Below, one piece after another: positions 1 through 9,247 of a stretch of DNA of 64,000 nucleotides. This DNA comes from Tritonibacter mobilis (GTDB lineage: Bacteria; Pseudomonadota; Alphaproteobacteria; Rhodobacterales; Rhodobacteraceae), in NCBI RefSeq assembly GCF_001681715.1, contig NZ_LNWY01000014.1:1-64000 (forward strand), read 5' to 3'. Numbering within the stretch: the stretch's first letter is position 1; each line of letters starts with the position of its first letter. The position numbers and the translations under genes are program-made. The notes below the pieces were generated by a model. It did not search any database. It saw only the letters and a program-made list of their open reading frames with translations, and was not told where the DNA came from.

Positions 1-862
1 CTACTTTGCGCAACAGAGCCCGCAAGATCCGGTAAAATTGTTTTGCGGATTGCGCTGGAGCAATTACACCAACATTACGAATCCTGTCCGCCGCAGAACC
101 AGATGATTGGATAGCGGAATTGTAATATACGTGTATGCATGCTAAGGTAGAGTGAATTGCAATGAGAGAAAGCCTCTTTACCCAATCAAAGCATACTATC
201 CGATAGCTTAGGGTCAGGATGCATAACCAATAAATGACGAGAGAAGCCAGGGCGATGGCTGAGAGGAACACCTTGGGGCATCGGTCATAGCGGGTTGCCA
301 CGCGCCTCCAATTCTTGAGCCTGTCGAACATGATCTCGATACGGTTTCGCCGTTTGTAGCGGCGCTTGTCATATTTGACCGATGTCTTCCGCTGCTTCTG
401 GCCTGGAATGCAAGCGCGTATGCCCTTGTCTTGCAAGGCTTCTCTGAACCAGTCGGCGTCGTAGCCTCGGTCTCCGAGCCGCCATTTTACGTTTGGCAGA
501 CTGCCCAGCAGAGCTCGCGCGCCGATGTAATCACTGACCTGCCCAGCGGTGACGAACAGGTTCAGCGGCCGACCCTGGCTGTCACAGATGGCGTGCAGCT
601 TGGTGTTCATACCGCCCTTGGTGCGACCGATCAGGCGACCACGTCTCCCGTTTTCGGCAACCATGCTGGTCGCCGTTCGATGTGCCTTGAGGTATGTTGC
701 ATCGATCATCACGGTCTTCTCCTCGCCGTGTTCCGCAGCCAGCCCGACCATCATTCGAGCGAAGATGCCCTTCTCGCTCCAACGCTTCCAGCGCTGTAAA
801 GCGTTTCCGGGGCTTACGGCGGCCCCACCGGGGCCACGGTCCCCTTCAACTGTGCGGGCCAT
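1..862 (-). CDS. IS5-type transposase, catalytic frame (orfB), open past the IS end
   Basis: The catalytic part of the IS5 transposase, read from an ATG at 862. It shows the DDE-type residues: Asp in MIDATYLKAHRTA, Asp in LGDRGYDADWFR, and Glu in the Y-R-E-K signature YKRRNRIEIMFDRLK. The family's usual C-terminal end, near SLVIYWL, falls at about 225. There is no stop codon in this frame inside the element. The frame stays open through the inverted repeat and 70 codons of flanking DNA to the window edge, so the true C-terminus is not visible. The first 20 or so residues, before WKRWSEKG, are Gly/Pro-rich and unlike the usual family sequence, suggesting an insertion of about 45 bases relative to single-frame relatives. 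Confidence 0.65.
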   Translation of the reverse strand, partial: MARTVEGDRGPGGAAVSPGNALQRWKRWSEKGIFARMMVGLAAEHGEEKTVMIDATYLKAHRTATSMVAENGRRGRLIGRTKGGMNTKLHAICDSQGRPLNLFVTAGQVSDYIGARALLGSLPNVKWRLGDRGYDADWFREALQDKGIRACIPGQKQRKTSVKYDKRRYKRRNRIEIMFDRLKNWRRVATRYDRCPKVFLSAIALASLVIYWLCILTLSYRIVCFDWVKRLSLIAIHSTLACIHVYYNSAIQSSGSAADRIRNVGVIAPAQSAKQFYRILRALLRKV

Positions 863-1086
863 AGGCTGCAGGGGCATCTCGGAACCTTAACCCATTGCGG
901 TTGATGAATATTACCCCACTCAGAACGCGCTGGTCATCGACCCGGGGCTTTCCGTGCGACTTCGGAAAGAAAGGATCCAGACGCGCCATTTGCGCGTCGG
1001 TCAGCCAGAAAAGATTGCTCATGTCACAGCTCCATTTTCGGAGCCGTGCATCAGGCAGTGCGACCAAAATCAATGCATCCTGACCC
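211..1086 (-). mobile_element. IS5-family (IS427-like) insertion sequence
   Basis: An 876-bp element bounded by perfect 14-bp inverted repeats: GGGTCAGGATGCAT at 211-224 and its reverse complement at 1073-1086. It is flanked by TA on both sides (209-210 and 1087-1088), which fits a short TA target duplication as made by this group. Inside are two overlapping minus-strand frames whose translations match IS5-family transposases, including the DDE-type catalytic signature. The insertion lies about 100 bp upstream of lipA, so it probably separates lipA from its ancestral upstream sequence. The size is normal for an IS427-type element. Group assignment is from recalled family features. Confidence 0.9.
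846..1022 (-). CDS. IS5-type transposase, N-terminal frame (orfA)
   Basis: This 58-residue frame encodes the N-terminal part of an IS5-family transposase. It contains the family's [16 protein letters not shown] start, [17 protein letters not shown] and the [10 protein letters not shown] segment that normally leads directly into the rest of the protein. Here the frame stops right after that segment. The remaining transposase is in another frame (orfB) whose first ATG lies within orfA, so the two overlap by 17 bases. Joining the two would need a +1 frameshift near the TGA at 846-848. Either this is a normal two-frame arrangement or the element is disabled; the sequence alone does not decide it. 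Confidence 0.7.
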   Translation of the reverse strand: MSNLFWLTDAQMARLDPFFPKSHGKPRVDDQRVLSGVIFINRNGLRFRDAPAAYGPHS

Positions 1087-1183
1087 TAGGACACTCGGAA
1101 TACAGCAATGTGGCGCTGGTGATGCTGCGCGGCTGCTGTTATGTTCCACGCCAACACCTAATCGCAGTCACAAGGAAGATCCC

Positions 1184-2134
1184 GTGCGAGATCTGAAGAT
1201 CCCGGAACAGCGCCACCCGGAAAAGGCGCATCGTCCCGATAATGCTCAGCCCAAAAAGCCAAGCTGGATTCGCGTGAAAGCGCCGGGCGGCAAGGGTTAC
1301 GCTGAAACGCATAAGATCATGCGTGAAAATAACCTCGTGACCGTCTGCGAAGAAGCGGGCTGTCCAAACGTCGGCGAATGCTGGAGCCAAGGTCACGCCA
1401 CCATGATGATCATGGGCGAGATCTGCACCCGGGGCTGCACCTTCTGTAATATTGCGACTGGTCGTCCGGACACGCTCGACGCGTTTGAGCCGGGGCGCGT
1501 GGCACATGCGGTGCAAAAGCTCGGTCTCAATCATGTTGTGATTACCTCTGTGGACCGGGACGACCTTGAGGATGGCGGCGCGGAGCATTTTGCCCAGACC
1601 ATTCGGGCCGTGCGTCACCGTTCGCCTGACACAACGATCGAGATCCTGACCCCGGATTTCCTGAAGTGTGCCCCCGAGGTGCTGGAAACTGTTGTTGAGG
1701 CCAAACCGGACGTGTTCAACCACAACCTCGAGACGGTTCCGGGTCTCTATCTCGAAGTGCGTCCTGGTGCGCGCTATTTCCATTCGCTGCGTCTGTTGCA
1801 GCGTGTGAAAGAGCTTGATCCGAGCATCTTTACAAAATCAGGCATCATGGTCGGGCTGGGCGAGCAAGCCCCGCAGGTAAAGCAAGTGATGGACGACATG
1901 CGCGCTGCTGATGTGGATTTTCTGACCATTGGCCAATACCTTCAGCCGACGCCAAAACACCACGCTGTTGATCGGTTTGTGACGCCCGAAGAGTTCAAAT
2001 CCTATGAGAAAGCCGCCTATGGCAAAGGGTTCCTGATGGTGTCGGCAACGCCGCTGACCCGGTCGTCCTACCATGCCGGAGATGATTTTGCGCAGCTTCG
2101 CGCAGCGCGGAACGCGAAACTCGGCTTGGCATGA
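1184..2134 (+). CDS. lipA: Lipoyl synthase (LipA)
   Basis: Radical SAM enzyme that inserts two sulfurs into octanoyl chains on lipoyl-dependent proteins such as the E2 subunits and GcvH. At 316 residues it has the usual length. Both iron-sulfur cluster motifs are present: the auxiliary cluster cysteines C55, C60 and C66 ([12 protein letters not shown]) and the radical SAM CxxxCxxC at C81, C85 and C88 (CTRGCTFC). The C-terminal RSSY carries the conserved serine ligand. A GTG start at 1184 was chosen because AGGAAG sits just upstream and the protein then begins at the normal family N-terminus; longer in-frame starts would run into the IS. The stop overlaps the next gene by four bases. The IS insertion upstream may have changed its promoter. 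Confidence 0.96.
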   Translation: MRDLKIPEQRHPEKAHRPDNAQPKKPSWIRVKAPGGKGYAETHKIMRENNLVTVCEEAGCPNVGECWSQGHATMMIMGEICTRGCTFCNIATGRPDTLDAFEPGRVAHAVQKLGLNHVVITSVDRDDLEDGGAEHFAQTIRAVRHRSPDTTIEILTPDFLKCAPEVLETVVEAKPDVFNHNLETVPGLYLEVRPGARYFHSLRLLQRVKELDPSIFTKSGIMVGLGEQAPQVKQVMDDMRAADVDFLTIGQYLQPTPKHHAVDRFVTPEEFKSYEKAAYGKGFLMVSATPLTRSSYHAGDDFAQLRAARNAKLGLA

Positions 2135-3273
2135 CGCCCGAACAGCTGGAACGCTTCATATCCCTGCGCCATGAGCTTCACTCTGCACCGGAACTCTCTG
2201 GTGCAGAGGGGGCGACGGCCGCACGTGTGGCTGAGATCTTGCAGGCGTATGCACCGGATCAAGTGTTGACCGGCATTGGCGGGCACGGCGTGGCTGCTGT
2301 GTTTCTTGGCGGTGAGGCCGGGCCGACGCTCGCCATCCGTTGCGAGCTGGACGCATTGCCGATCCCGGAAGAAACAAACCTAAGCTACGCGTCTCAAGTG
2401 GCTGGAAAGGCACATCTTTGCGGCCATGATGGGCATATGGTTATGGTGCTCGCTGTGGCAGAAGCTCTGGCTGAACGACGTCCTCAGAGGGGGCGTGTGG
2501 TCTTGATTTTCCAACCGGCTGAGGAAACCGGCGAAGGCGCAATCGCTTATCGTTCTGATCCGAAGTTTGCGGAAATCCCGCCGGATATGGTGCTTTCTCT
2601 TCATAATCTACCGGGGCTTGCTATGGGGGCCGTGTCCCTGCCCACAGGGCCTGCGAATTGTGCATCCCGAGGCGCGCGTATCGCGCTTTTCGGGCGCACA
2701 TCTCATGCGGCTGCCCCACAAGATGGGGTGTCTCCCGCGCCTGTGCTGGCTCAGTTGATGCAGGATCTTGCGACGCTGGGTGCCGGTGGTGACTTGGATG
2801 AGGATTACGCGCTAACCACCGTCACTCACGCTAAATTGGGCGAGCCGACCTTTGGTGTCGCCCCCGGCAAGGCGGAGCTTTGGGTGACGCTGCGGACCGT
2901 AACTGACGAGAAGATGCAGTCGCTTTCTGATGCGCTTGTTTCCAAGGTTGCGACCCTTGCGGCTGACTATGGCCTGCGCCACGAGATCACCTACCACGAT
3001 GTGTTTGAGGCGTGCCGAAATGCGCCGGAAGCTGTGAGTGTGATCGAGGACGCTTGCCTTACGGGCGGGGTTCCGATCACCCTGAGTGAACGCCCGCAGG
3101 CCTTTTCAGAAGACTTTGGGCAGTTTGGAAAATCCGCCCAAGCGGCAATGTTCTGGCTAGGAGCGGGCGAGAACCATCCGCAACTGCACAATCCGGATTA
3201 TGACTTTCCCGATACGCTCATTCCGATTGGTTCCGGGATCTTTCTCCGGGCTATTCGCAGTGTCTTGGGCTAG
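2131..3273 (+). CDS. M20D-type amidohydrolase (hippurate hydrolase-like)
   Basis: A 380-residue metal-dependent amidohydrolase of the M20 peptidase family, subgroup HipO/AmaA. These enzymes hydrolyse N-acyl-amino acids or related amides. Landmarks are [10 protein letters not shown] (residues 14-23), the metal-binding CGHDGH (97-102), and [10 protein letters not shown] (128-137) with the catalytic Glu pair. A second histidine is in SLHNLPG and a further metal ligand in the C-terminal SEDFG region. The start overlaps the lipA stop (ATGA), so the two are co-translated. No signal peptide is visible, so it should be cytoplasmic. Substrate cannot be read from the sequence; hippurate, N-acetyl-amino acids and IAA-amino acid conjugates are all possible within this family. 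Confidence 0.88.
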   Translation: MTPEQLERFISLRHELHSAPELSGAEGATAARVAEILQAYAPDQVLTGIGGHGVAAVFLGGEAGPTLAIRCELDALPIPEETNLSYASQVAGKAHLCGHDGHMVMVLAVAEALAERRPQRGRVVLIFQPAEETGEGAIAYRSDPKFAEIPPDMVLSLHNLPGLAMGAVSLPTGPANCASRGARIALFGRTSHAAAPQDGVSPAPVLAQLMQDLATLGAGGDLDEDYALTTVTHAKLGEPTFGVAPGKAELWVTLRTVTDEKMQSLSDALVSKVATLAADYGLRHEITYHDVFEACRNAPEAVSVIEDACLTGGVPITLSERPQAFSEDFGQFGKSAQAAMFWLGAGENHPQLHNPDYDFPDTLIPIGSGIFLRAIRSVLG

Positions 3274-3289
3274 CGATGGCACCGTGACG

Positions 3290-3616
3290 TCAGTCGACTA
3301 ACGCATCGATGACGGCCACTGCGCCCACAATTGCGAGTGTGTCTCTGACAACTTCGAAAATTTTTCCATCTTTACGGACATAGCGATGTCCAGCAGGCGG
3401 AGGATGTAAGCCCCAGCGCTGATAATCGTCTACGTAATCCCAGCTGCCACTCAGGTACCGGTCATGCGCGTGACGTTTTTTCACCTGACCGGGCGCATAA
3501 TGGGCTGCGCTGTTCTTGTGGCCCGGTGCCCATTTGGGCGGGCCCGCCACGGCAGCGACGGGCGCGAGGGTTACACTGGCGATAGCAAATCCTGAGACGA
3601 TTTTAGAGACCGACAT
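3290..3616 (-). CDS. RcnB-family periplasmic protein
   Basis: A 108-residue protein with an N-terminal signal peptide (about residues 1-24, ending AAVAG) and the RcnB-family core YQRWGL...PPPAGHRYVR (residues 65-81). E. coli RcnB is a periplasmic protein that modulates nickel/cobalt efflux, but most members have no tested role. A hydrophobic C-terminal stretch (TLAIVGAVAVIDALV) is also common in the family. The gene is convergent with the M20 hydrolase, with 16 bases between stops, and has no metal transporter beside it, so a metal role is only a guess. Confidence 0.75.
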   Translation of the reverse strand: MSVSKIVSGFAIASVTLAPVAAVAGPPKWAPGHKNSAAHYAPGQVKKRHAHDRYLSGSWDYVDDYQRWGLHPPPAGHRYVRKDGKIFEVVRDTLAIVGAVAVIDALVD

Positions 3617-3753
3617 GATCCGTTCCTATAAACCTTTGACTACGTCACTACATGTAGCAAGATGCGGAAAGAACCAAATCGCGTGCGCCAGATGTTGCTG
3701 GTCCTATACAATGAACTGGCGAGCCTTTGCTTATTGCGACACGGGCGGTCTGC

Positions 3754-4290
3754 TCAGGTGAAGCGAACCTTGCCGATATAGGGCAGGTTACGATTGCGTT
3801 GGGCAAAATCGATTCCGTACCCCACGACAAATTCATCTGGGATCTCGAACCCGATCCAATCAGAGCGGAAATCCACCTCGCGGCGGGAGGGTTTGTCGAG
3901 AAGGGCAATGGATTTGAGGCGCGCGGGCTTGCGGCTCTTGAGGAGGGAAATCACGTGATTCAGCGTGTGACCTGTGTCGACGATATCCTCGACCACCAGC
4001 ACGTCACGCCCTTCAATTGCGCCGCGCAAGTCTTTGAGAATGCGCACCTCTCGGCTGCTTTCCATACCGTCGCCATACGAAGACGCCTCAAGGAAATCCA
4101 CCTCGATCGGCAGGTCCAGCTCTCGGACCAGATCGGCGATGAACACGAAACTGCCGCGCAACAGGCCCACGACCACCAGCTTGTCTGTGTCGCCAAACTC
4201 GGCGGTGATGTCGCCACATAGCTCTTCGATTCGTGCAGCGATGGCCTTGGCCGAGATCATTACATCAATGACATATGGTCGCTCTGACAT
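3754..4290 (-). CDS. hpt: Hypoxanthine phosphoribosyltransferase
   Basis: Purine salvage enzyme converting hypoxanthine (and usually guanine) plus PRPP to IMP or GMP. The 178-residue length is typical. The type I phosphoribosyltransferase PRPP-binding loop is clear: [12 protein letters not shown] at residues 99-110, with the two acidic residues followed by the P-loop. The N-terminal segment [21 protein letters not shown] is the family's usual start of the core fold, and the C-terminal [10 protein letters not shown] region contributes the base-binding hood. It is divergent from the START-domain gene at 4365. Confidence 0.95.
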   Translation of the reverse strand: MSERPYVIDVMISAKAIAARIEELCGDITAEFGDTDKLVVVGLLRGSFVFIADLVRELDLPIEVDFLEASSYGDGMESSREVRILKDLRGAIEGRDVLVVEDIVDTGHTLNHVISLLKSRKPARLKSIALLDKPSRREVDFRSDWIGFEIPDEFVVGYGIDFAQRNRNLPYIGKVRFT

Positions 4291-4364
4291 GCTTGCCCCC
4301 TTGAATTTCGCACGCGTTCATAGGACACCACGCGCCACCTGTACAGAAGACGAATTGAGCTGAG

Positions 4365-4811
4365 ATGCCAACACATTCGGAAAACCGACCGATGCCCTAT
4401 AGCGCCCGGCAGATGTATGATCTGGTGGCGGATGTGGGATCATACCCGAAATTCCTGCCGTGGTGCGCCGCCGCGCGCATCCGCAGCCGCACACCGCAGG
4501 GCGCATCCGAGGTGATGGAGGCGGATCTGGTGATTTCCTTCAAGGTGTTTCGTGAACGCTTTGGCAGCCGCGTGGTGCTGCACCCAGATGAACACAAGAT
4601 CGACACCGAATATCTCGATGGGCCGTTTCGCTATATGAAGTCCAACTGGGCGTTTGCTGATCGCGCGGATGGCGGCTGTGATGTGAGTTTCTTTGTCGAT
4701 TTCGAGTTCAAGAACGCTGTGTTGCAGGGGATCATCGGTATGGTCTTCAACGAGGCGATGCAGCGGATCGTGCGGGCGTTCGAACGCCGCGCGGCAGAGC
4801 TCTATGGTTGA
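4365..4811 (+). CDS. COQ10/RatA-type START-domain protein
   Basis: A 148-residue member of the polyketide cyclase/COQ10 family. The segment MYDLVADVGSYPKFLPWC is the family signature at the start of the lipid-binding pocket, and the C-terminal helix (GIIGMVFNEAMQRIVRAFERRA) closes it. Mitochondrial COQ10 binds ubiquinone and helps respiration, while E. coli RatA was reported to interfere with ribosome association. In alphaproteobacteria the ubiquinone-binding role is the more likely one, but this is inferred. It may start further in, at an ATG eight codons downstream; the first ATG gives the more usual length. Confidence 0.85.
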   Translation: MPTHSENRPMPYSARQMYDLVADVGSYPKFLPWCAAARIRSRTPQGASEVMEADLVISFKVFRERFGSRVVLHPDEHKIDTEYLDGPFRYMKSNWAFADRADGGCDVSFFVDFEFKNAVLQGIIGMVFNEAMQRIVRAFERRAAELYG

Positions 4812-4845
4812 GGATATAAGGCTCTAACAAGGGAATTTTGGCGTT

Positions 4846-5325
4846 TTAGGCAGTGCGCCGCTCGAGCGCACTCTGGAGCATTGCAAGCGCATGATCCCGG
4901 CTGGCAAGGCGCACCTTATCCCGTCCCAACGCGCCAAAATCCACCAGTTCTGTCAGCGTCTCTGCGCCGGATTGCGCTAGGCCGAAACAGACACGCCCTT
5001 CGGGTTTGTGCTCTGATCCTCCGGGGCCAGCGATGCCGGTGACGGACACCGCAAAGGTGGTTCCCGCGGCGCGCAACGCGCCTTCGGCCATTTCGCGCGC
5101 AGTCTCTTTGCTCACCGCGCCAAAATCCTTGAGTGTTTGGGCACTTACACCAAGCATCTGCATCTTTGCCGCGTTGGAGTAGGTGACGAACCCCCGGTCC
5201 ACCACCGCAGAGGAGCCGGGAATATCCGTCAGCGCGGTGGCGATCATACCTCCGGTGCAGCTCTCAGCGGTGGCAAGGGTTGCGCCTTGAACTTTAGCAA
5301 GGTCCAACAAGGCATTGATATTCAT
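4846..5325 (-). CDS. pncC: CinA-family nicotinamide-nucleotide amidohydrolase
   Basis: A 159-residue stand-alone CinA C-terminal domain protein, which hydrolyses nicotinamide mononucleotide to nicotinic acid mononucleotide in NAD recycling. The motif ESCTGG (residues 21-26) and GFVTYSN (45-51) are the family's active-site strings, and the central SVTGIAGPGGS is also present. The N-terminal molybdopterin-like domain found in full-length CinA is absent, which is normal for the alphaproteobacterial form. Its ATG overlaps the pgpA stop by four bases, so it is the last gene of the ispDF-pgpA-pncC operon. Confidence 0.92.
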   Translation of the reverse strand: MNINALLDLAKVQGATLATAESCTGGMIATALTDIPGSSAVVDRGFVTYSNAAKMQMLGVSAQTLKDFGAVSKETAREMAEGALRAAGTTFAVSVTGIAGPGGSEHKPEGRVCFGLAQSGAETLTELVDFGALGRDKVRLASRDHALAMLQSALERRTA

Positions 5326-5819
5326 AGCCCAAGCACCCCATGTGAAAACCCCGCCAGAAGGGCGACGCCAATCCCGGCCATGACCCCGGCGATCACATCA
5401 TCCATCATCACACCAAACGGGCCTTTCTTGCGGTCCGCCCAGCCAACAGGCCCAGGTTTCCAGATGTCGAAGAGGCGAAACAGGATGAAACCTGCAACCC
5501 AACCGGGCCAAAGCGCTGTGATATCCAGACCGTGTAGCCACGCAGGCAGCGAGATCGCCCAAAGTGCCAGCATCTGCCCGGCGAGTTCATCCAGCACAAA
5601 TTCCGATGGATCCAGATCTTCCTGACCGCGAGTCATCTCTGTGGCGGCCCAAAGGCCTACAATGATCGCGAGGATAGTCACCGCTGCCAGCAAAGGAAAG
5701 CCACCAGCCACATGCAGCGCATAGGTCAAGGGCAGCGCGACCAGCGATCCCCAAGTTCCGGGGGCAGGGCGTAAATACCCGACACCACAACAGGTTCCAA
5801 GGAGTTGTGGAAGTGTCAT
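5322..5819 (-). CDS. pgpA: Phosphatidylglycerophosphatase A
   Basis: Inner-membrane phosphatase that converts phosphatidylglycerol phosphate to phosphatidylglycerol. At 165 residues it is the normal PgpA size. The family's conserved N-terminal [19 protein letters not shown], the acidic VLDELAGQ segment and the [11 protein letters not shown] motif are all present, along with several hydrophobic segments expected to span the membrane. The start codon overlaps the ispDF stop, and the stop overlaps pncC, so the three genes are translationally coupled. The pairing with isoprenoid synthesis is positional; the shared theme is membrane lipid precursors. Confidence 0.95.
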   Translation of the reverse strand: MTLPQLLGTCCGVGYLRPAPGTWGSLVALPLTYALHVAGGFPLLAAVTILAIIVGLWAATEMTRGQEDLDPSEFVLDELAGQMLALWAISLPAWLHGLDITALWPGWVAGFILFRLFDIWKPGPVGWADRKKGPFGVMMDDVIAGVMAGIGVALLAGFSHGVLGL

Positions 5820-6964
5820 GCGCGCACCAGCGTTGCGGTGGTAAGTGCCGCAATCCCCTCGCCACGGCCGGTAAAGCCCAGACGTTCGGAGGTTGTGGCC
5901 TTCACCGACACGCGGTCGCGATCAAGCCCCATAATCTCGGCCATTTGCGTGCGCATGGTTTCGGCGTGGGGGCCGATTTTGGGAAACTCACAGACCAGCG
6001 TGCAGTCGACATTGCTGATGACAAAGCCTTTGGATCGGGCGAGCTCCACCGCATGACGCAGGAAAATCTCCGACGCAGCACCTTTCCACTGCGGGTCGCT
6101 TGGCGGGAAGTGACGCCCAATATCGCCCTCCGCCATCGCCCCATAGAGCGCATCCGTCACCGCATGCATGCCCACATCGGCGTCCGAATGGCCCTGTAGG
6201 CCGCGGTCATGGGGGACCTTTATGCCGCAGAGGATCACGTGATCACCGGGGCCAAAACGATGCACGTCGTAGCCGTTGCCCAGTCTGATATCCGGAATGC
6301 CGTCCATGCTGCTCCTCAATATATGTTCGGCGCGGGCAAAATCCTCGGGCCGGGTGATCTTGATATTGTTGACGTCGCCTTGGGTGATGCGGACGGGCAG
6401 CCCCGCCTTGCGCGCGACCTCCACATCGTCTGCCGCCACCTCATCCAGTGCAAGATGCGCCGCAAGGATTGCGTCAAAATGAAACGCCTGCGGGGTTTGC
6501 GCGGCAAACAAGGCGTTGCGGTCCTGGGTGCCGGTGACATGGCCCTCGGCCCCAGTCCAAAGCGCATCTGTAACCGCAAGCCCCGGTGCGGCGGCGGGGG
6601 CGTGATCCAGAGCGGCGAGTGTTTCATGGATCACCTGCGTGCTCACACAGGGGCGCGCAGCATCGTGGATCAGGACACGCGTGATGCCGCGATCCTTGAG
6701 CGCGATCAATCCGTTGCGGACCGAGGTTGACCGATCAGCGCCGCCATCGGCGTGGAGAAGGTTATCGTAACCTGCGAGCGCCTCCGCCGCGTGCTCATTC
6801 TCCGGATCGCGCACCACCATGATCGTGTCGCAGCCCGCACGTTTGAACGCTGCGATGGTCCAGTCGATCACCCGCTGTCCGGCCAAGGGGCGCCATTGTT
6901 TGGCGATGTCGCCGCCGGCGCGGGTTCCTTTGCCAGCGGCAACAATCAAAACGGCGATGGTCAT
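5816..6964 (-). CDS. ispDF: Bifunctional IspD/IspF isoprenoid enzyme
   Basis: A 382-residue fusion carrying out two non-consecutive steps of the methylerythritol phosphate pathway. The N-terminal half is the cytidylyltransferase IspD, with the nucleotide-binding [10 protein letters not shown] (about residues 9-18) and HDAARPCV. From about residue 224 the protein is the cyclodiphosphate synthase IspF, with the metal-binding DVHRF and [18 protein letters not shown]. Such fusions are common in alphaproteobacteria. The ATG at 6964 begins exactly at the usual IspD N-terminus. A GTG four codons upstream (6976) is also possible but has AGGA almost touching it. Confidence 0.96.
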   Translation of the reverse strand: MTIAVLIVAAGKGTRAGGDIAKQWRPLAGQRVIDWTIAAFKRAGCDTIMVVRDPENEHAAEALAGYDNLLHADGGADRSTSVRNGLIALKDRGITRVLIHDAARPCVSTQVIHETLAALDHAPAAAPGLAVTDALWTGAEGHVTGTQDRNALFAAQTPQAFHFDAILAAHLALDEVAADDVEVARKAGLPVRITQGDVNNIKITRPEDFARAEHILRSSMDGIPDIRLGNGYDVHRFGPGDHVILCGIKVPHDRGLQGHSDADVGMHAVTDALYGAMAEGDIGRHFPPSDPQWKGAASEIFLRHAVELARSKGFVISNVDCTLVCEFPKIGPHAETMRTQMAEIMGLDRDRVSVKATTSERLGFTGRGEGIAALTTATLVRA

Positions 6965-7103
6965 GGCGAGAGACACGTCCTGAGCTGGGGCAATCTTTCG
7001 GCGTGTTTACGGTGCGGTGGATAAACTGGCAACGCCCCGAGGTGAAATGCACAAAAATTAGGCAATACACCCGATATGCCGGGCTGGAATGGCGTGTTGG
7101 AAT

Positions 7104-7116
7104 GGAGCATAGCTCC
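7104..7116. promoter_or_regulatory. Small palindrome upstream of dusB
   Basis: GGAGC-ATA-GCTCC is a perfect 5-bp inverted repeat in the gap between ispDF and dusB, about 45 bases before the dusB start. It could be an operator or part of a leader hairpin for the dusB-ntrBC operon. It is short enough to occur by chance. Confidence 0.25.
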
Positions 7117-7158
7117 GTTTCAAGCTAATAAACACTCATATGCACAAGGATTAAGCAT

Positions 7159-8145
7159 TTGTCCTTCTCAGTCGGACCCACACATCTCGATCCTCCCGTG
7201 GCGCTGGCGCCGATGGCTGGCATCACGGATCGTCCCTTTCGCGATCTGGTGCGCTCTTTTGGTGCGGGCCTCGTGGTGAGCGAAATGGTCGCTAGTCAGG
7301 AAATGGTGCAGGCCAAGCCCGGCGTGCGCGAGAAGGCAGAACTGAGCGCGGATGTGGAAAATACCTCCGTCCAGATCGCTGGACGAGAGGCCTATTGGAT
7401 GGCCGAGGCCGCGCGGCGGGTCGCGGGCAGCGGGGCGCGTATGATCGACATCAATATGGGCTGCCCGGCCAAGAAGGTAACGAACGGGTATTCCGGCTCG
7501 GCGCTCCTGAAGACGCCGGATCACGCGCTGTCGCTCATTGAGGCAGTGGTCAAGGCCGTCGATGTGCCCGTCACGTTGAAAACCCGGCTCGGCTGGGATG
7601 ACAATTGTCTGAATGCTGCAGATGTGGCGCGCCGGGCGCAAGACGCCGGGGTGCAGATGGTCACCATCCACGGCCGCACGCGCTGCCAGTTTTACAAGGG
7701 GCAGGCCGATTGGGCGGCGATTGCCGAGGTTCGGAACGCGATCTCCGTGCCGCTGCTGGCCAATGGCGACATTGTCGATGCAGCCACTGCGCGGCAGGCG
7801 TTGCGTGCCTCGGGCGCAGATGGCGTGATGATCGGGCGAGGCGTGCAAGGCAAGCCTTGGCTGCTGGCTCAGGTCGCACATGAACTCTGGGGCAGTGCTG
7901 CGCCTGATATTCCCATCCAAGGGGATTTTGTCGACATGGTATCAGGGCACTACGAGGCTATGTTGGCGTTTTATGGCAACGACCTAGGCCTGCGTGTCGC
8001 GCGCAAACATCTGGGTTGGTATATGGATGAGGCAGGCACACCATCAGCCCTGCGACGTGAGGTTCTAACAGCCAAAAGCCCGGCAGAGGTGCTGCGCTTG
8101 CTGCCTGCAGCATTGCAGGATCAGACGCAGGAGGATGCCGCATGA
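7159..8145 (+). CDS. dusB: tRNA-dihydrouridine synthase (DusB/NifR3)
   Basis: FMN enzyme that reduces uridine to dihydrouridine in the tRNA D-loop. The 328-residue protein has the opening VALAPMAGITDRPFR, the active-site cysteine in NMGCPAKKV (C102), and the FMN phosphate-binding GADGVMIGRG. This gene was first named nifR3 in Rhodobacter because it precedes ntrBC. The start is a TTG at 7159, supported by AAGGA eight bases upstream and by the protein beginning at the family N-terminus; no ATG is available nearby. Its stop overlaps ntrB by four bases. Confidence 0.95.
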   Translation: MSFSVGPTHLDPPVALAPMAGITDRPFRDLVRSFGAGLVVSEMVASQEMVQAKPGVREKAELSADVENTSVQIAGREAYWMAEAARRVAGSGARMIDINMGCPAKKVTNGYSGSALLKTPDHALSLIEAVVKAVDVPVTLKTRLGWDDNCLNAADVARRAQDAGVQMVTIHGRTRCQFYKGQADWAAIAEVRNAISVPLLANGDIVDAATARQALRASGADGVMIGRGVQGKPWLLAQVAHELWGSAAPDIPIQGDFVDMVSGHYEAMLAFYGNDLGLRVARKHLGWYMDEAGTPSALRREVLTAKSPAEVLRLLPAALQDQTQEDAA

Positions 8146-9230
8146 ATGCTGCAAATGGTCCTCACAGCACCGATTGCGCCATCTGGGCGTCGCTGCCCGT
8201 GCCAGCCTTTCTGGTGGATGCAGAAAACTGCATTGCCGATGTGAACTCTGCCGCCGAAGGATTTATCAATTCGTCGCGTAAATCCCTGATCGGGCAGAAG
8301 ATATGGCAACGGGTGGCGATTGAGTCATCCATCGAAATCGCGTTCGATAAGGCCCGCGTGCAGGGCACGCCGCTGTTTGTAAATGACGTAGATGTAGGCG
8401 CGCGCGAACGGGCGCCGTTGCAATGCGCGGTGCAGATTGCGCCGTTGCACGGACACCCCGGCCATATGCTCTTGATGCTGTCACCGCGCGAGCTGGCGGG
8501 GCGGATGACACAGACCCATTCGGCAAAATCCGCTGCCCAATCGGCCATCGGCATGGCAGAGATGCTCGCGCATGAAATCAAGAATCCATTGGCGGGGATC
8601 ACCGGTGCGGCGCAGCTGTTGAGCATGAACCTCGCGCCTGATGACCTTGAACTTACAGACCTAATCGTGAGTGAGAGCCGCCGTATCGTAAAGCTGCTTG
8701 AACAGGTGGAGCAATTCGGAAACCTCTCGGAGCCCGATTTCAAACCCGTCAACCTGCATGATGTTCTGGACCGCGCGCGCCGCTCGGCCCTGTTGGGGTT
8801 TGGCGCCCATATGAAGATCATCGAGAAATACGACCCCTCGCTGCCACTGGCATGGGGAGACCCGGATCAGTTGTTGCAGGTGGTGCTGAACCTCTTGAAG
8901 AACGCCTCCGAGGCGGCGGGAACGACGGGTGGCACCATCACGGTACGCACCTTCTACGAGCATTCCTTCCGCCTGCGTCGCAGCGATGGGCAAGGCAAGC
9001 TGTTGCCGCTCCAGATCGAGATCAGCGACGACGGACCCGGCCTGCCGGAGAGTATTCGCGAGGACATCTTTGAACCCTTCGTCTCCGGCAAGGAGAACGG
9101 CACCGGCCTTGGTCTGGCTCTGGTCAGCAAGATTATCGGCGATCACAACGGCTGGATATCGGTGCGTTCGGAACCCGGTAATACAACCTTCAGACTGTCT
9201 CTTTCGCGCGTTCCGCGTGAGCAAAAATAA
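8142..9230 (+). CDS. ntrB: Nitrogen regulation sensor kinase NtrB
   Basis: A 362-residue soluble histidine kinase that phosphorylates or dephosphorylates NtrC under control of PII proteins. It has an N-terminal PAS domain (about residues 10-115), the phosphoacceptor H-box [12 protein letters not shown] with His144, and an ATPase domain with the N-box [12 protein letters not shown]1 DDGPGLP and G2 GTGLGLALV. No membrane segments are visible, as expected. It is coupled to dusB by overlap and followed 17 bases later by its partner ntrC. Confidence 0.95.
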   Translation: MNAANGPHSTDCAIWASLPVPAFLVDAENCIADVNSAAEGFINSSRKSLIGQKIWQRVAIESSIEIAFDKARVQGTPLFVNDVDVGARERAPLQCAVQIAPLHGHPGHMLLMLSPRELAGRMTQTHSAKSAAQSAIGMAEMLAHEIKNPLAGITGAAQLLSMNLAPDDLELTDLIVSESRRIVKLLEQVEQFGNLSEPDFKPVNLHDVLDRARRSALLGFGAHMKIIEKYDPSLPLAWGDPDQLLQVVLNLLKNASEAAGTTGGTITVRTFYEHSFRLRRSDGQGKLLPLQIEISDDGPGLPESIREDIFEPFVSGKENGTGLGLALVSKIIGDHNGWISVRSEPGNTTFRLSLSRVPREQK

Positions 9231-9247
9231 CTCAGGAGAACAAAGAC

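Noticed and set aside
1046-1183. N-terminal extension of lipA reading out of the IS
   Set aside because: The frame is open, but the extra residues are not LipA-like, part of it lies inside the IS, and a good ribosome site precedes the GTG at 1184.
6891-6905. CGCC-N7-GGCG, similar to an NtrC site, inside ispDF
   Set aside because: It lies in conserved ispD coding sequence (the AKQWRPLAG region), so the base pattern is explained by the protein.
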